64,000 bases of DNA from Betaproteobacteria bacterium (GTDB taxonomy: Bacteria; Pseudomonadota; Gammaproteobacteria; Burkholderiales; Thiobacillaceae). How positions within the stretch are numbered: the first letter of the stretch is position 1; every line of letters starts with the position of its first letter. The DNA lies in the NCBI GenBank assembly GCA_016873935.1, contig VGVT01000002.1:57443-121442 (forward strand), given 5' to 3'. This document shows, in pieces, positions 26,783-35,457 of the stretch. Below the pieces are notes generated by a model, which was not told the DNA's origin, did no database searches, and saw only the letters and a program-made list of their open reading frames with translations. Position numbers and translations under genes: made by a program.

Positions 26783-27968
26783 CCGCCTCACGCCGCACGT
26801 TTCAGGTCTCAGTCATGTCGATGTCGCCATCGTCGGTGGCGGCCCGGTCGGCATGTCGCTGGCGCTGGCCCTGCGCGACTCCGGCCTGTCCGTGGCGCTG
26901 CTCGAAGCCCGCGAGCGCCTCGCGGTCGCCGATCCCCGCGCCCTGGCCCTGTCGCAGGGCACGCGCCTGATCCTGGAGCGCCTGGGCGCCTGGGACGGCC
27001 TCGCGGCCACGGCCATCGACAGCATCCACGTCTCCCACCGCGGCGGCCTGGGCCGCGCCGAACTGCGCGCCGCCGACGCCGGCGTGCCCGCGCTCGGCTA
27101 CGTCGCGGAATACGGCGACCTCTACGCCGCCCTCGCCGCGCGCCTGCCGGATTGCGGCGCCACCCTGCTGACCGGCGCCCGCGTCGTCTCGGTGCGGGCC
27201 ACCTCCGGCTACGGCGCCGTCGGCTTCCGGCGCGGCGACGACGAGCATCTGCTCAGCGCCGGCCTGGTCGTGCTTTCCGAGGGTGGCGGCAGCCTGCCCG
27301 CCGAGCTGCGCCGCGACAAGGACTACGGCCAGTCGGCGGTGGTCGCCAGCGTCGACGGCGAACGTCCGCATGCCGGCCGCGCCTACGAGCGTTTCACGCC
27401 GGAAGGCCCCATCGCCCTGCTGCCGCTGGGCGCTCCGGATGGACATCGCTACGCGCTGGTGTGGACCACCCCCGGCGATCAGGTCGAGGCCCGTCTGGCC
27501 CTCTCCGACGCCGATTTCCTGGCCAGCCTGCAAGCCGCCTTCGGCGACCGCCAGGGCCGTTTCACCCGGACCGGTCCTCGCGCCGCCTTCCCCCTGAAAC
27601 TGCACCTCGCCGCGCCCTCCACCTCGCCGCGCCTGCTGCGCATCGGCAATGCCGCCCACGTCCTGCACCCGGTGGCGGGCCAGGGCTTCAACCTGGGCGT
27701 GCGGGACGCCTGGAAGCTGGCCGAGGCCATCCTCGACACGCCGCCCGCGCGCCTCGGCGAGGCCGACCTGGCGCGCCGCTACGCGCAAAGCCGCCACCTC
27801 GACGTGGCCGGCGGCAGCCTGATGACCGACCTGCTGGTGGAGGCCTTCTCCAACGACCACTTCGTCGCTCGACACGCGCGTGGCGTCGCGCTGGCCCTGC
27901 TCGACCTGGCGCCGCCGCTGAAGACCCTGTTCGCCCGCAAGATGATGTTCGGGGCGCAGGCATGGTGA
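26772..27968 (+). CDS. ubiH: ubiquinone biosynthesis FAD monooxygenase UbiH
   Basis: UbiH hydroxylates the benzoquinol ring during ubiquinone synthesis. The 398-residue protein has an FAD-binding GxGxxG (VDVAIVGGGPVGMSLAL, about 16-32) and the second FAD motif RIGNAAHVLHPVAGQGFN (about 290-307). The start is TTG 26772 with GGAGG 6 nt upstream. The first 15 residues are unusual and come from a heptamer run (26785-26812) between the start codon and the conserved VDVAIVGGG. It overlaps pepP by 11 nt and is followed by a second hydroxylase gene. Confidence 0.92.
   Translation: MNADRLTPHVSGLSHVDVAIVGGGPVGMSLALALRDSGLSVALLEARERLAVADPRALALSQGTRLILERLGAWDGLAATAIDSIHVSHRGGLGRAELRAADAGVPALGYVAEYGDLYAALAARLPDCGATLLTGARVVSVRATSGYGAVGFRRGDDEHLLSAGLVVLSEGGGSLPAELRRDKDYGQSAVVASVDGERPHAGRAYERFTPEGPIALLPLGAPDGHRYALVWTTPGDQVEARLALSDADFLASLQAAFGDRQGRFTRTGPRAAFPLKLHLAAPSTSPRLLRIGNAAHVLHPVAGQGFNLGVRDAWKLAEAILDTPPARLGEADLARRYAQSRHLDVAGGSLMTDLLVEAFSNDHFVARHARGVALALLDLAPPLKTLFARKMMFGAQAW
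26785..26812 (+). repeat. four-unit heptamer run inside the 5' end of ubiH
   Basis: Four successive words GCCTCAC, GCCGCAC, GTTTCAG, GTCTCAG follow the pattern GYYKCAS. They encode the non-conserved residues between the TTG start and the FAD-binding strand. Confidence 0.55.
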
Positions 27969-27993
27969 GACCCCCGGCCGCGGAGACGAGCTG

Positions 27994-29145
27994 ATGGCCC
28001 GCGAACACTTCGACGTGCTGATCGTCGGCGGCGGCCTCAATGGCGCCGCCCTGGCCTGCGCCCTGGCGCGCGGCCCGCACTCGGTCGCCCTGCTGGAAGC
28101 GCGCCCCCCCGCACCGCCCGGCGAGGCCTGGGACAGCCGCGTCTACGCTTACAGTCCGGGCAACGTCGACTGGCTGCGAGGGCTGGGCGGCTGGGACGAA
28201 TCGGTGCGCGCCGAGGCCGTGCGGCAGATGCGCATCCACGGCGACGCCGGCGGCCGACTAACCTTCGACGCGCTCGACGCGGGCCTGCCCGAACTGGCCT
28301 GGATCGCCGAGAACAACCGCGTGCAGGCCAGCCTCTGGCAGGCCGCGCGGGCCGCCGCCAACGTCAGGCTGGTCGCAGGCCGCGCCGAGGCGGTGAGCTG
28401 GCACGATCAGGGCCGCCACAGCCTGCATCTGCAAGACGGCGACAGCCTGTCCGCGCGCCTGCTGGTGGCGGCCGACGGCGCCGATTCCTGGCTGCGCGCT
28501 CAGGCCGGCATCGGCATTCGCGCCGAGGATTACCGGCATGTCGGGGTGGTCGCCAATTACGCCACGGAGAAACCGCATCGCGGCATCGCCTACCAGTGGT
28601 TCCGCGCCGACGGCGTGCTGGCCTGGCTGCCCCTGCCGGGCCGGCACATCTCGATGGTCTGGTCGACGCCACCGCAGCATGCCGAGGCATTGCGCGCGCT
28701 CGATGGCGACGCGCTGGCGCGCAAGGTGGCCGAGGCCGGCGGCCACGCGCTGGGACAACTCCAGTGCATCACCCCCGCCGCCGGCTTTCCTTTGGTGCGC
28801 CGCCGCGCCGAGCAATGGGTGCGCCCCGGCCTGGTGCTGCTGGGCGACGCCGCCCACACCGTGCATCCCCTGGCCGGCCAGGGCGTCAACCTCGGTTTCC
28901 GCGATTCCCGCCTGCTCGCCGAGATGCTCGCCGGCGGCGGCGACCCCGGCGAGATCGGCCGCCTCACCGCCTATGCCGCCCGGCGCATGGAGGACGTGGC
29001 CGGCATGCAGTTCACCACCGGAGGCCTGAAGAAACTTTTCGCGCGTCCGGACACACTCAGCCAAACCCTGCGCAACTGGGGGATGAACCTGGTCGGCGAC
29101 TGCGATCCGCTGAACCAGGCCCTCACCCGCCACGCCATCCTCTAA
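27994..29145 (+). CDS. second ubiquinone biosynthesis FAD hydroxylase (UbiF/UbiI/UbiM family)
   Basis: This 383-residue flavoprotein monooxygenase is a paralogue of UbiH, with FDVLIVGGGLNGAALA at the N-terminus, the middle motif LLVAADGADSWLR and LGDAAHTVHPLAGQGVN (about 288-304). It follows ubiH by 25 bp. Which ring carbon it hydroxylates cannot be decided from sequence alone, so no gene symbol is given. Confidence 0.9.
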   Translation: MAREHFDVLIVGGGLNGAALACALARGPHSVALLEARPPAPPGEAWDSRVYAYSPGNVDWLRGLGGWDESVRAEAVRQMRIHGDAGGRLTFDALDAGLPELAWIAENNRVQASLWQAARAAANVRLVAGRAEAVSWHDQGRHSLHLQDGDSLSARLLVAADGADSWLRAQAGIGIRAEDYRHVGVVANYATEKPHRGIAYQWFRADGVLAWLPLPGRHISMVWSTPPQHAEALRALDGDALARKVAEAGGHALGQLQCITPAAGFPLVRRRAEQWVRPGLVLLGDAAHTVHPLAGQGVNLGFRDSRLLAEMLAGGGDPGEIGRLTAYAARRMEDVAGMQFTTGGLKKLFARPDTLSQTLRNWGMNLVGDCDPLNQALTRHAIL

Positions 29146-29168
29146 CCCCTGCCACTCCCGGAGTCCCC

Positions 29169-29912
29169 ATGCTTGCTCGCCACGCCAGTCTGTTCGCCGC
29201 CTGTGCCACCTTCTGTCTGCTCGCCGCCTCCGCCGCGCGCGCCGGCGAGGCCGAAATCCGCCAGGCGGTGCGCGCCCTCGCGCCGGAACTGCGCGTCTCC
29301 AGCATCAGCAAGAGTGGCCCGCCCGGCTTCATGGAAGTGGTGGTGGAGGGTCCGCGCGGCCCCATGGTGGTGTACGCCGACGACAAAGGCGAGTACCTGC
29401 TGATCGGCGACCTGCTGGAGGTGAAGAGCCGCCGCAACATGACGCAGGAGCGCATGGACAAGCTCACCGAGGTGAAGTGGGACAGCCTGCCGCTGCAACA
29501 GGCGGTGAAGGTGGTGCGCGGCAACGGCCAGCGCAAGCTGGCGGTGTTCTCCGACCCCGACTGCCCCTATTGCCGCAAGGCCGAGCAGGAGTTCGTGAAG
29601 CTCGACAACGTCACCATCTACACCTTCATGTATCCGCTGGAGAGCCACCCCGACGCACCGCGCAAGTCGAGGCTGGTGTGGTGCAGCAAGGACCGCGGCC
29701 AGGCCTGGCTGGACCTGATGCTGCGCGGCAAGCTGCCGACCGGCAAGGACGACTGCAAGAACCCCATCGACGACAACATCGCCCTGGCCGCCCGTCTGCG
29801 CATCGACGGCACGCCGGCCATGCTGTTTCCCAACGGCAAGCGGGTGCCGGGCTACGCCGAAGCGACCAAGCTGGAAGGCTTGCTGAACACCTCCCAGACC
29901 GTCGCCAAGTAA
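29169..29912 (+). CDS. dsbC: periplasmic disulfide isomerase DsbC
   Basis: DsbC reshuffles wrong disulfides in periplasmic proteins, often including c-type cytochromes and outer-membrane proteins. The 247-residue product has a signal peptide (about 1-25), a DsbC N-terminal dimerisation domain (about 28-90) and a thioredoxin fold with active site C132-P-Y-C135 in FSDPDCPYCRKAE and the cis-Pro segment IDGTPAMLFPNGKRVPG. A second Cys pair (VWCSKD, DDCKNP) matches the structural disulfide of DsbC. Confidence 0.93.
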   Translation: MLARHASLFAACATFCLLAASAARAGEAEIRQAVRALAPELRVSSISKSGPPGFMEVVVEGPRGPMVVYADDKGEYLLIGDLLEVKSRRNMTQERMDKLTEVKWDSLPLQQAVKVVRGNGQRKLAVFSDPDCPYCRKAEQEFVKLDNVTIYTFMYPLESHPDAPRKSRLVWCSKDRGQAWLDLMLRGKLPTGKDDCKNPIDDNIALAARLRIDGTPAMLFPNGKRVPGYAEATKLEGLLNTSQTVAK

Positions 29913-29940
29913 GCGCCCGTTCGCCGCGCCGCGCCGGCAC

Positions 29941-30711
29941 TCAGCGGCAGCGGCCGACGTCGATCCAGCGCTTGAGCCAGGCCTCCGCGCGCTGGCGGGC
30001 GTGACGGGCGGCAATCTTCTCCTCCGGACCCTGGTCGGCGCGGAAATCGAAGGCGCGCCGGGCCAGCGGATAGACCTGGTATTCCACCGGCACGCCGCGC
30101 TCCCAGAGGGCGTAGAAAGCGCGCCCGCCGTTGATGCGACGCAGTTCGAAATCCTGTTCGCCGATCAGGAACAGCATGGGCGTGGTGATGCGCGTGATCT
30201 CGGGCGCGACGCGGAACAACTGGTCGGGCTCCGAGGCGTTGGGATTCTGCATGTGGCCGTAGTAGCTGACGATGGCGGAGATGTCGGCGCCGCGCTTGTC
30301 GGCCAGGCGGATGGCGTAGTAGGGGCCGCGCGACTGGGCGACGATGCCCACCGGCGTCTTGCAGGCCTCGGGTAGGGCGCGCAGGTAGTCGAGGGCCGCC
30401 TCGACGTCGCCTTCCGTGGCGGGATCGTGCTCGGAAGGCCAGCGCTCGATCATGCGTCCGCTCTGCCAATCCGGCATCACCACCAGGAACCCCTGCCCCG
30501 CCAGTTCCTGGATATGCCGGCGCTCATTCTCGTCGATGCCGCGCTTGGCGTGGATGAACAGCACCGGCGGGAACGGCCCCTTGCCTTCCGGCACGGCGAT
30601 CTGCACGGGCACGTCGACGTCGCCGGAGCGCAGGGTCACCTCGCGCACCACCACGTCGGCGGCGGCAAGCGGCGCGGCCAGCGCCGCCAGCATGAGGAGC
30701 AGCTTCTTCAT
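29941..30711 (-). CDS. secreted dienelactone-hydrolase-like alpha/beta hydrolase
   Basis: This 256-residue product has a signal peptide (about 1-18, MKKLLLMLAALAAPLAAA) and an alpha/beta hydrolase fold related to dienelactone hydrolase. The nucleophile elbow reads IVAQSRGPYY, giving serine in place of the cysteine of true dienelactone hydrolases. PVLFIHAKRGIDENERRH and LFLIGEQDFELRR fit the oxyanion and Asp regions. I chose ATG 30711 (AGGAGG 6 nt upstream). It is convergent with dsbC. The substrate is unknown. Confidence 0.75.
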   Translation of the reverse strand: MKKLLLMLAALAAPLAAADVVVREVTLRSGDVDVPVQIAVPEGKGPFPPVLFIHAKRGIDENERRHIQELAGQGFLVVMPDWQSGRMIERWPSEHDPATEGDVEAALDYLRALPEACKTPVGIVAQSRGPYYAIRLADKRGADISAIVSYYGHMQNPNASEPDQLFRVAPEITRITTPMLFLIGEQDFELRRINGGRAFYALWERGVPVEYQVYPLARRAFDFRADQGPEEKIAARHARQRAEAWLKRWIDVGRCR

Positions 30712-30780
30712 GGACAACCTCCTTCGCGAACGGGCATGAATTTGAGAAGACACCCCGCATCATGAAAATCATGCCCGTTT

Positions 30781-30821
30781 CCCTCACCCCCAACCCCTCT
30801 CCCGCCTGCGGGCGAGGGGAG
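30781..30821. repeat. C-rich intergenic repeat with hairpin
   Basis: The words CCCTCAC, CCCCAAC and CCCTCTC are followed by a CCCGCCTGCGGGCG hairpin and GAGGGGAG. This resembles a common proteobacterial intergenic repeat and also reads in 7-nt steps. It lies in the 223-bp gap between the hydrolase gene and the tonB-like gene, which are divergent. Confidence 0.5.
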
Positions 30822-30934
30822 CTTCGAGAGTCGCTGGCGCGACTTTCACGTTAACGAGGGGGCAAGCATAACGCCTCGCCGCGCCAGCGGCATGCGCCGA
30901 GGCACGCGATGGCGGTGCCTTTTATACTGCCGGC

Positions 30935-31708
30935 ATGACGGCATCGCCCCCCAACGAACCGCGCGACCGGCGCCCGGCGCCGATGGCGAGCGCGCTGCTG
31001 CTGTCCGCGTGCCTGCATGGCGCTGCCATCGCCCTGATCCAACCGAGCCCGGCGACCGACCGGCCGCGCATGCTGGTGATCAGCGCCCGCCTGCAGCCGC
31101 CCCGCGTCGAGCCCGCGGCCGCCATGACGCCGGCGCCGGCCGAATCTTCCCCGGTGATCGCCGAACCCGTCGCGACCGCGCCGGTTCCGCTGGCCATTGC
31201 CGAGCGGGAGAGCACGCCCGCGCCAACGCTCCCTGCGCCGCCTGCCCAGCCCGCGCAGGTGCCCCCGGCCCCGCCTGTTGCCTACACTGCGCCCGTTCCT
31301 GCGCCCGCGGCCGCCACCGAGGTCGAGACGCGGGAGGAAACGCCACCGTCAGCCCGGGTCGGCCCGCCCGGCGCCTCACCCCTGCCTAGCCTGCCGCTGG
31401 GCATCGACAACACCTGGTATCTGGCACGGCAGGTGGACACCCACCCCAAGGCCGTCGGCCGCATCGAGCCCGCCTATCCCGAGGAAGCGCGGCGCGGCAA
31501 CGTCGAGGGCACCCTGAAGATCCGCGTCCGTATCGACGAGCTGGGTCGGGTGGTCGAGGCTGAGGTGGTGGAGGCGAGGCCGCCGCGCGTGTTCGACCGC
31601 GCCACTCTGGACGCCTTCCGCGACGCGCGCTTCCACCCGGCACTGCGCGACGGCCGGCCGGTGCGCTACGAGGCGTACATCCGGGTCGACTTCAGGCTGG
31701 AGAATTAG
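30935..31708 (+). CDS. TonB-family energy transducer
   Basis: This 257-residue protein has an N-terminal membrane anchor (about 17-36, MASALLLSACLHGAAIALIQ), a Pro/Ala-rich periplasmic spacer (about 50-150) and a C-terminal TonB domain (about 170-257; IEPAYPEEARRGNVEGTLKI, ending YIRVDFRLEN). TonB couples the proton-motive force to outer-membrane receptors. No exbB, exbD or receptor gene lies nearby, so its partners must be elsewhere or it serves another envelope role. Confidence 0.85.
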   Translation: MTASPPNEPRDRRPAPMASALLLSACLHGAAIALIQPSPATDRPRMLVISARLQPPRVEPAAAMTPAPAESSPVIAEPVATAPVPLAIAERESTPAPTLPAPPAQPAQVPPAPPVAYTAPVPAPAAATEVETREETPPSARVGPPGASPLPSLPLGIDNTWYLARQVDTHPKAVGRIEPAYPEEARRGNVEGTLKIRVRIDELGRVVEAEVVEARPPRVFDRATLDAFRDARFHPALRDGRPVRYEAYIRVDFRLEN

Positions 31709-31747
31709 CCTGGGGCATGTCCCGCCCGGCTGCGTACCAAGGCGATC

Positions 31748-33109
31748 TCAGGGTGTGGCGCCGCGCGCGTTGACGCTGTTGCCGCCATTCCCAGTGTTGA
31801 CCGGGAAATCTTTGGGCAGCAGCACCCACATGCGCCCCTTCTGCTTCATCGCGCCAGCCTGGCGGCCGGCCTCGTCACCGAATCCCCAGAAGAAATCGGC
31901 GCGCACGTTGCCGCGGATGGCGCCACCGGTGTCCTGCGCCAGCATCAGACGGTTGAGCGGCTCGCTCGAATAAGGCCGCGTGGTCGCCAGCCAGACCGGC
32001 GCGCCCAGCGGCATGCCGCGCGGATCGACGGCGATGCTGCGCTCGGCGCTGAGGGGCACGCCGAGGGCGCCGAGGGGGCCGGACAGATGATTGGGCAGCT
32101 CGCGGAAGAACACGTAGCTCGGATTGGCGTTGAGCAGTTCCGGCAGACGCTCCGGATTGCGCCGGCCCCATTCCTTGATGCTCTGCATGGAAGCCTTGTC
32201 CAGGGTCAGCTCACCGCGATCCACCAGCCATTTGCCGATGGAACGGTAGGGGTGGCCGTTCTGGTCGGCATAGCCGATGCGCAGGACCTCGCCGTTCTCC
32301 AGTTGCACCCGGCCGGAGCCCTGTACCTGCAGGAAGAACAGTTCCACGGGATCGTCCACCCAGACCAGTTCCTTGCCGCGCGTGGGCGCCGAACCCGCCT
32401 CGATCTCCGCCCGGCTGAAATAGGGCACCACGCGGTTGCCCTGCAGGCGGCCGCGCAGGCGCAGGCTCTTCAGTTCCGGATAGAGGGCGGAAAGGTCTAC
32501 CACCAGCAGGTCGTCCGGTGCGGCGTGGATGGGGAAGCGGTATTTCGCGCTGAAGCCGCGGCTGCCACGCAGCAGCGGCTCGTAATAGCCGGTGACCAGG
32601 CCCTCGGCGCCACCCTCGGCCTGCTGGATCTGCCAGGGTTGGAAAAGCTGTTCGAAGTAGGCCCGCGCCGCGGCGCTGTCCGGCGTCGCCGGCAGCCGCG
32701 CCGCCGCCTGGCAGACGCCTTGCCAGGCGGGATTGCTGCGCAGGCCGTTACAGGATTGCAGCAGGGCCGGCCAGGCCTGGGCCGGATCGTCCTCGCGCCA
32801 GCCGGGCAACTGCGTAAAGGTCGCCGGTTTCAGCCAGGGCATGACGCTGGCGACCGGCCTGGCGGGCTCAGCCGGGGTGGAAGGCGGGCTGGGAAGCGGG
32901 GCGGGTGGCGGCGGGCTGGGCGGACTCGGCACCACCGGGACGTGGACGGGCTCGGCGACCGGAGGAACCACCGCCTCCGGCGGCGCCGGCTGCGAGGGCG
33001 GCATTGCTGGCGCCGGCGGCCGCGAGGGCGGCGTCGCCGCGCAGCCGGCCAGGCCGGCCACCAGACAGAGCAGGGCAATACCGCCGCGCAGGCCGGTCGC
33101 GCCGGCCAT
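31748..33109 (-). CDS. mltA: membrane-bound lytic murein transglycosylase A (MltA)
   Basis: MltA is an outer-membrane lipoprotein that cleaves glycan strands with formation of anhydro-MurNAc. From ATG 33109 the product is 453 residues, with a lipoprotein signal peptide ending in LAGC, a Pro-rich linker (about 30-90), the MltA domain ([31 protein letters not shown]) and the C-terminal 3D domain ([20 protein letters not shown]) with its three aspartates. A TTG at 33133 would add eight residues but lies inside the adjacent MITE-like element. No good ribosome binding site is visible for either start. Confidence 0.92.
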   Translation of the reverse strand: MAGATGLRGGIALLCLVAGLAGCAATPPSRPPAPAMPPSQPAPPEAVVPPVAEPVHVPVVPSPPSPPPPAPLPSPPSTPAEPARPVASVMPWLKPATFTQLPGWREDDPAQAWPALLQSCNGLRSNPAWQGVCQAAARLPATPDSAAARAYFEQLFQPWQIQQAEGGAEGLVTGYYEPLLRGSRGFSAKYRFPIHAAPDDLLVVDLSALYPELKSLRLRGRLQGNRVVPYFSRAEIEAGSAPTRGKELVWVDDPVELFFLQVQGSGRVQLENGEVLRIGYADQNGHPYRSIGKWLVDRGELTLDKASMQSIKEWGRRNPERLPELLNANPSYVFFRELPNHLSGPLGALGVPLSAERSIAVDPRGMPLGAPVWLATTRPYSSEPLNRLMLAQDTGGAIRGNVRADFFWGFGDEAGRQAGAMKQKGRMWVLLPKDFPVNTGNGGNSVNARGATP

Positions 33110-33131
33110 CGGATGTACGCGCCGCTTGCTC

Positions 33132-33309
33132 AACCCGGATAATCCATCAGGCGGCCCTGCAGGCCTACGCGCGCGCTGGCGGGCGCTTCGCGGCGTCTCG
33201 ACGCCCGTGCTTCGCGCCCATAGGCTCGGCTATGGGCTTGTCGCCCGTGCGCCGATCCACTCGCTAACCGCCTCGCCATCATCGCGCGTCCTGACGGATT
33301 ATCCGGGTT
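33132..33309. mobile_element. MITE-like element, 178 bp, 20-bp terminal inverted repeats
   Basis: The ends are inverted copies with one mismatch: 33132-33151 begins AACCCGGATAATCC, and 33290-33309 ends GGATTATCCGGGTT. A perfect 8-bp inner hairpin (GCCCATAG/CTATGGGC, 33216-33237) sits off-centre, and CGCCCGTGC occurs twice around it. The element fills the whole gap between the mltA start region and the apaG stop codon; its last base is part of that stop. No transposase is encoded and no clear target duplication was found. Open frames run through both strands but look incidental. Confidence 0.65.
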
Positions 33310-33692
33310 CAATGCAGAACCCTGGGTACCGCCAGGATGAATTCAGGAATCTCCGCCTCGAACGCGGTGCCATCCTCGGCCACCATCTGATAGCTGCCCT
33401 TCATCGCGCCGACCGGCGTGGCGATGGCGGTGCCGCTGGTGTATTCGAAGCTTTCCCCCGGTTTCAGGAAGGGCTGCTCGCCCACCACGCCGAGGCCGCG
33501 CACCTCCTGCACCTTGTCATGCGCATCGGTGATGTGCCAGTGGCGGGAAATGAGCTGCGCCGCAACCTGGCCGGTATTGGCGATGGTGATGGTGTAGGAG
33601 AACACGTAGCGGTTGGCGGAGTCGTCGGACTGCTCGGGAATGAAATTCGTCCTGGCGCTAACCGTGATGTGATATTTCCTGACTTCTGCCAT
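33309..33692 (-). CDS. apaG: ApaG (Co2+/Mg2+ efflux-type protein)
   Basis: This 127-residue protein belongs to the ApaG family of immunoglobulin-like fold proteins. The family is linked genetically to cobalt/magnesium resistance and Ap4A metabolism; its biochemical role is unsettled. Visible motifs are [49 protein letters not shown] and [15 protein letters not shown] used ATG 33692 ([11 protein letters not shown]). The stop codon includes the terminal base of the MITE-like element. It is divergent from rpe. Confidence 0.93.
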   Translation of the reverse strand: MAEVRKYHITVSARTNFIPEQSDDSANRYVFSYTITIANTGQVAAQLISRHWHITDAHDKVQEVRGLGVVGEQPFLKPGESFEYTSGTAIATPVGAMKGSYQMVAEDGTAFEAEIPEFILAVPRVLH

Positions 33693-33809
33693 GGTATTGC
33701 TGTCCGCAACCTGCTTTGGCCCGGCATTGCACACGAATCACGCAAGCCTGTCCAGTGCGCGCGGCGGCCGGGTAAAATGCGCGGGTTTCCATCCCACGAG
33801 ATGACCATC

Positions 33810-34496
33810 ATGGCCGACTATCAGATCGCTCCCTCCATCCTCTCCGCCAACTTCGCCAAGCTGGGCGCGGAGGTCGACAACGTCCTCGCCGCCGGCGCCG
33901 ACATCGTCCACTTCGACGTGATGGACAACCACTACGTGCCCAACCTGACCATCGGCCCGCTGGTCTGCGAAGCGCTGAGAAAACACGGTGTCACCGCGCC
34001 CATCGACTGCCACCTGATGGTCAAGCCGGTGGACCGCATCATTCCCGACTTCGCCAAGGCCGGCGCCACCTACATCACCTTCCATCCGGAAGCCTCCGAG
34101 CACATCGACCGCACCATCGGCCTGATCAAGGAATCCGGCTGCAAGGCCGGCCTGGTGTTCAACCCGGCCACCCCGCTGGACGTGCTGGAATACACCCTGC
34201 CGAAGCTCGACATGGTGCTGTTGATGTCGGTGAACCCCGGCTTCGGCGGCCAGAAATTCATCCCCTACGTGCTCGACAAGGCCAAGAAGGTGCGCGCCAT
34301 GATCGACGCCGGCGGCCATAACTGCCGCCTGGAGATCGACGGCGGCGTCGGCCCCGGCAACATCGCCGAAGTCGCCCGTGCCGGCGTCGACACCTTCGTC
34401 GCCGGCTCCGCCATCTTCGGCGCCGGCAAGGACGGCGACCCGCACCGCTACGACAGCGTGGTCGCGGCCATGCGCGCGGAGTTGGCGAAGGTATGA
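33810..34496 (+). CDS. rpe: ribulose-phosphate 3-epimerase Rpe
   Basis: Rpe interconverts ribulose-5-phosphate and xylulose-5-phosphate in the pentose phosphate and Calvin cycles. The 228-residue TIM barrel shows [14 protein letters not shown], the metal-binding [31 protein letters not shown] and [12 protein letters not shown], and FVAGSAIFG for phosphate binding. I chose ATG 33810; ATG 33801 is 3 codons upstream. It is followed by heptamer array A and gph. Confidence 0.95.
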   Translation: MADYQIAPSILSANFAKLGAEVDNVLAAGADIVHFDVMDNHYVPNLTIGPLVCEALRKHGVTAPIDCHLMVKPVDRIIPDFAKAGATYITFHPEASEHIDRTIGLIKESGCKAGLVFNPATPLDVLEYTLPKLDMVLLMSVNPGFGGQKFIPYVLDKAKKVRAMIDAGGHNCRLEIDGGVGPGNIAEVARAGVDTFVAGSAIFGAGKDGDPHRYDSVVAAMRAELAKV

Positions 34497-34504
34497 GAGA
34501 GCAG

Positions 34505-34606
34505 CCGGTAGCAGGTAGCCTGTAGCCCGTAGCTTTTTCAGCGCGCCGAAGGCGCGGAAACTCAGGCTACCAACTACCAGCTACGAGCTACCGACTACAA
34601 GCTATG
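34505..34606 (+). repeat. inverted heptamer array A (GTAG/CTAC words), rpe-gph
   Basis: The left arm has four 7-nt units ending in GTAG (34505-34532: CCGGTAG, CAGGTAG, CCTGTAG, CCCGTAG). The right arm has six units carrying CTAC or CTAT (34565-34606: GGCTACC, AACTACC, AGCTACG, AGCTACC, GACTACA, AGCTATG). Between them is a GC-rich hairpin CGCGCC-GAA-GGCGCG (34542-34556). The last unit contains the gph start codon, and no Shine-Dalgarno sequence is visible before it. Confidence 0.8.
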
Positions 34607-35284
34607 AAAACTCCCCTCCCCGTCAAAGCCGTCGTCATCGATCTGGACGGCACCCTGCTGGACACCGCCGGCGACCTCGCCGACGCGGCCGAGGCGATGC
34701 TGCGCGAGCTGGGCATGCCGCACGTGGATCTGGCCGAGATCAAGACCTACATCGGCAACGGGGTTTCCCGCCTGGTGAAGCGCTGCCTCACCCGCGACAT
34801 GCAGGCGGAGCCCGAGCCGGCCCTGTTCGAACTGGCCCTGGCCAGCTACGAGAAGCACTACGGTGCCCATGTCTCCCGTCGCAGCCGGCCTTTCCCCGGG
34901 GTGGTGGACGGGCTGGAGGCGATGCGGGCGGAGGGCTACCGGCTCGCCTGCATCACCAACAAGGCGGCCCGCTTCACCCACCCGTTGCTGAAGGACACCG
35001 GCCTGTTCGACTACTTCGAGCTGATCCTGTCCGGCGACACCCTGCCGAGGAAGAAGCCGGACCCCCTGCCCCTGCTGCACGCCTGCCAGGTGTTCGGCGT
35101 CGAACCCGCCGACCTGCTGCTCATCGGCGACTCCCTCAACGACACCCAGGCCGCCCGCGCCGCCGGCTGCCACGTGTTCTGCGTGCCTTACGGCTACAAC
35201 CGGGGCCGTCCGGTGGACGAGCTCGACCTGGACGCGGTGGTGCCCTCCCTGGCCGAGGCGGCCAGGATGATCGTCAGGAAATGA
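34604..35284 (+). CDS. gph: phosphoglycolate phosphatase Gph
   Basis: Gph dephosphorylates 2-phosphoglycolate produced by DNA repair or by RuBisCO oxygenation. This 226-residue HAD hydrolase shows motif I DLDGTLLDT (nucleophile Asp), motif II ITNKAA, a lysine in PRKKPDPLP and motif IV LLIGDSLNDTQAA. The start codon is embedded in the last unit of heptamer array A, and array B begins 5 nt after its stop codon, so both ends are bounded by repeat arrays. Confidence 0.94.
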   Translation: MKTPLPVKAVVIDLDGTLLDTAGDLADAAEAMLRELGMPHVDLAEIKTYIGNGVSRLVKRCLTRDMQAEPEPALFELALASYEKHYGAHVSRRSRPFPGVVDGLEAMRAEGYRLACITNKAARFTHPLLKDTGLFDYFELILSGDTLPRKKPDPLPLLHACQVFGVEPADLLLIGDSLNDTQAARAAGCHVFCVPYGYNRGRPVDELDLDAVVPSLAEAARMIVRK

Positions 35285-35289
35285 TCTTG

Positions 35290-35438
35290 GGGAAACGGGA
35301 AAGGGGAAACGGGAAACGCCTGAGCGCGCGTGAACCGGACCCTTGCCCATTTCTCCTCTGCCACAACACCTTGGCGGAAAACGCCGGGAAACGATGGTGC
35401 CGCTGCACACGTTTCCCGTTTCCCCTTTCCCGTTTCCC
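35290..35438 (+). repeat. inverted heptamer array B (GGGAAAC words), gph-trpE
   Basis: The left arm, 35290-35317, is GGGAAAC, GGGAAAG, GGGAAAC, GGGAAAC. The right arm, 35411-35438, is its exact reverse complement including the one variant base; the perfect match extends to 29 bp (35290-35318 against 35410-35438). The 91-nt centre contains a small GGCG-GAAAA-CGCC hairpin. The transcript would form a very stable stem between gph and trpE. Confidence 0.85.
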
Positions 35439-35457
35439 GCTTTCAAGGTGCTGACCC

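Noticed and set aside
29941..30711. True dienelactone hydrolase
   Set aside because: The nucleophile position is Ser (AQSRG), not Cys, and the protein has a signal peptide, so only a family-level call was made.
33130..33312. 60-codon frame spanning the MITE-like element
   Set aside because: Both strands are open through the element and the product is Arg/Ala-rich low complexity; more likely a property of the repeat than a gene.
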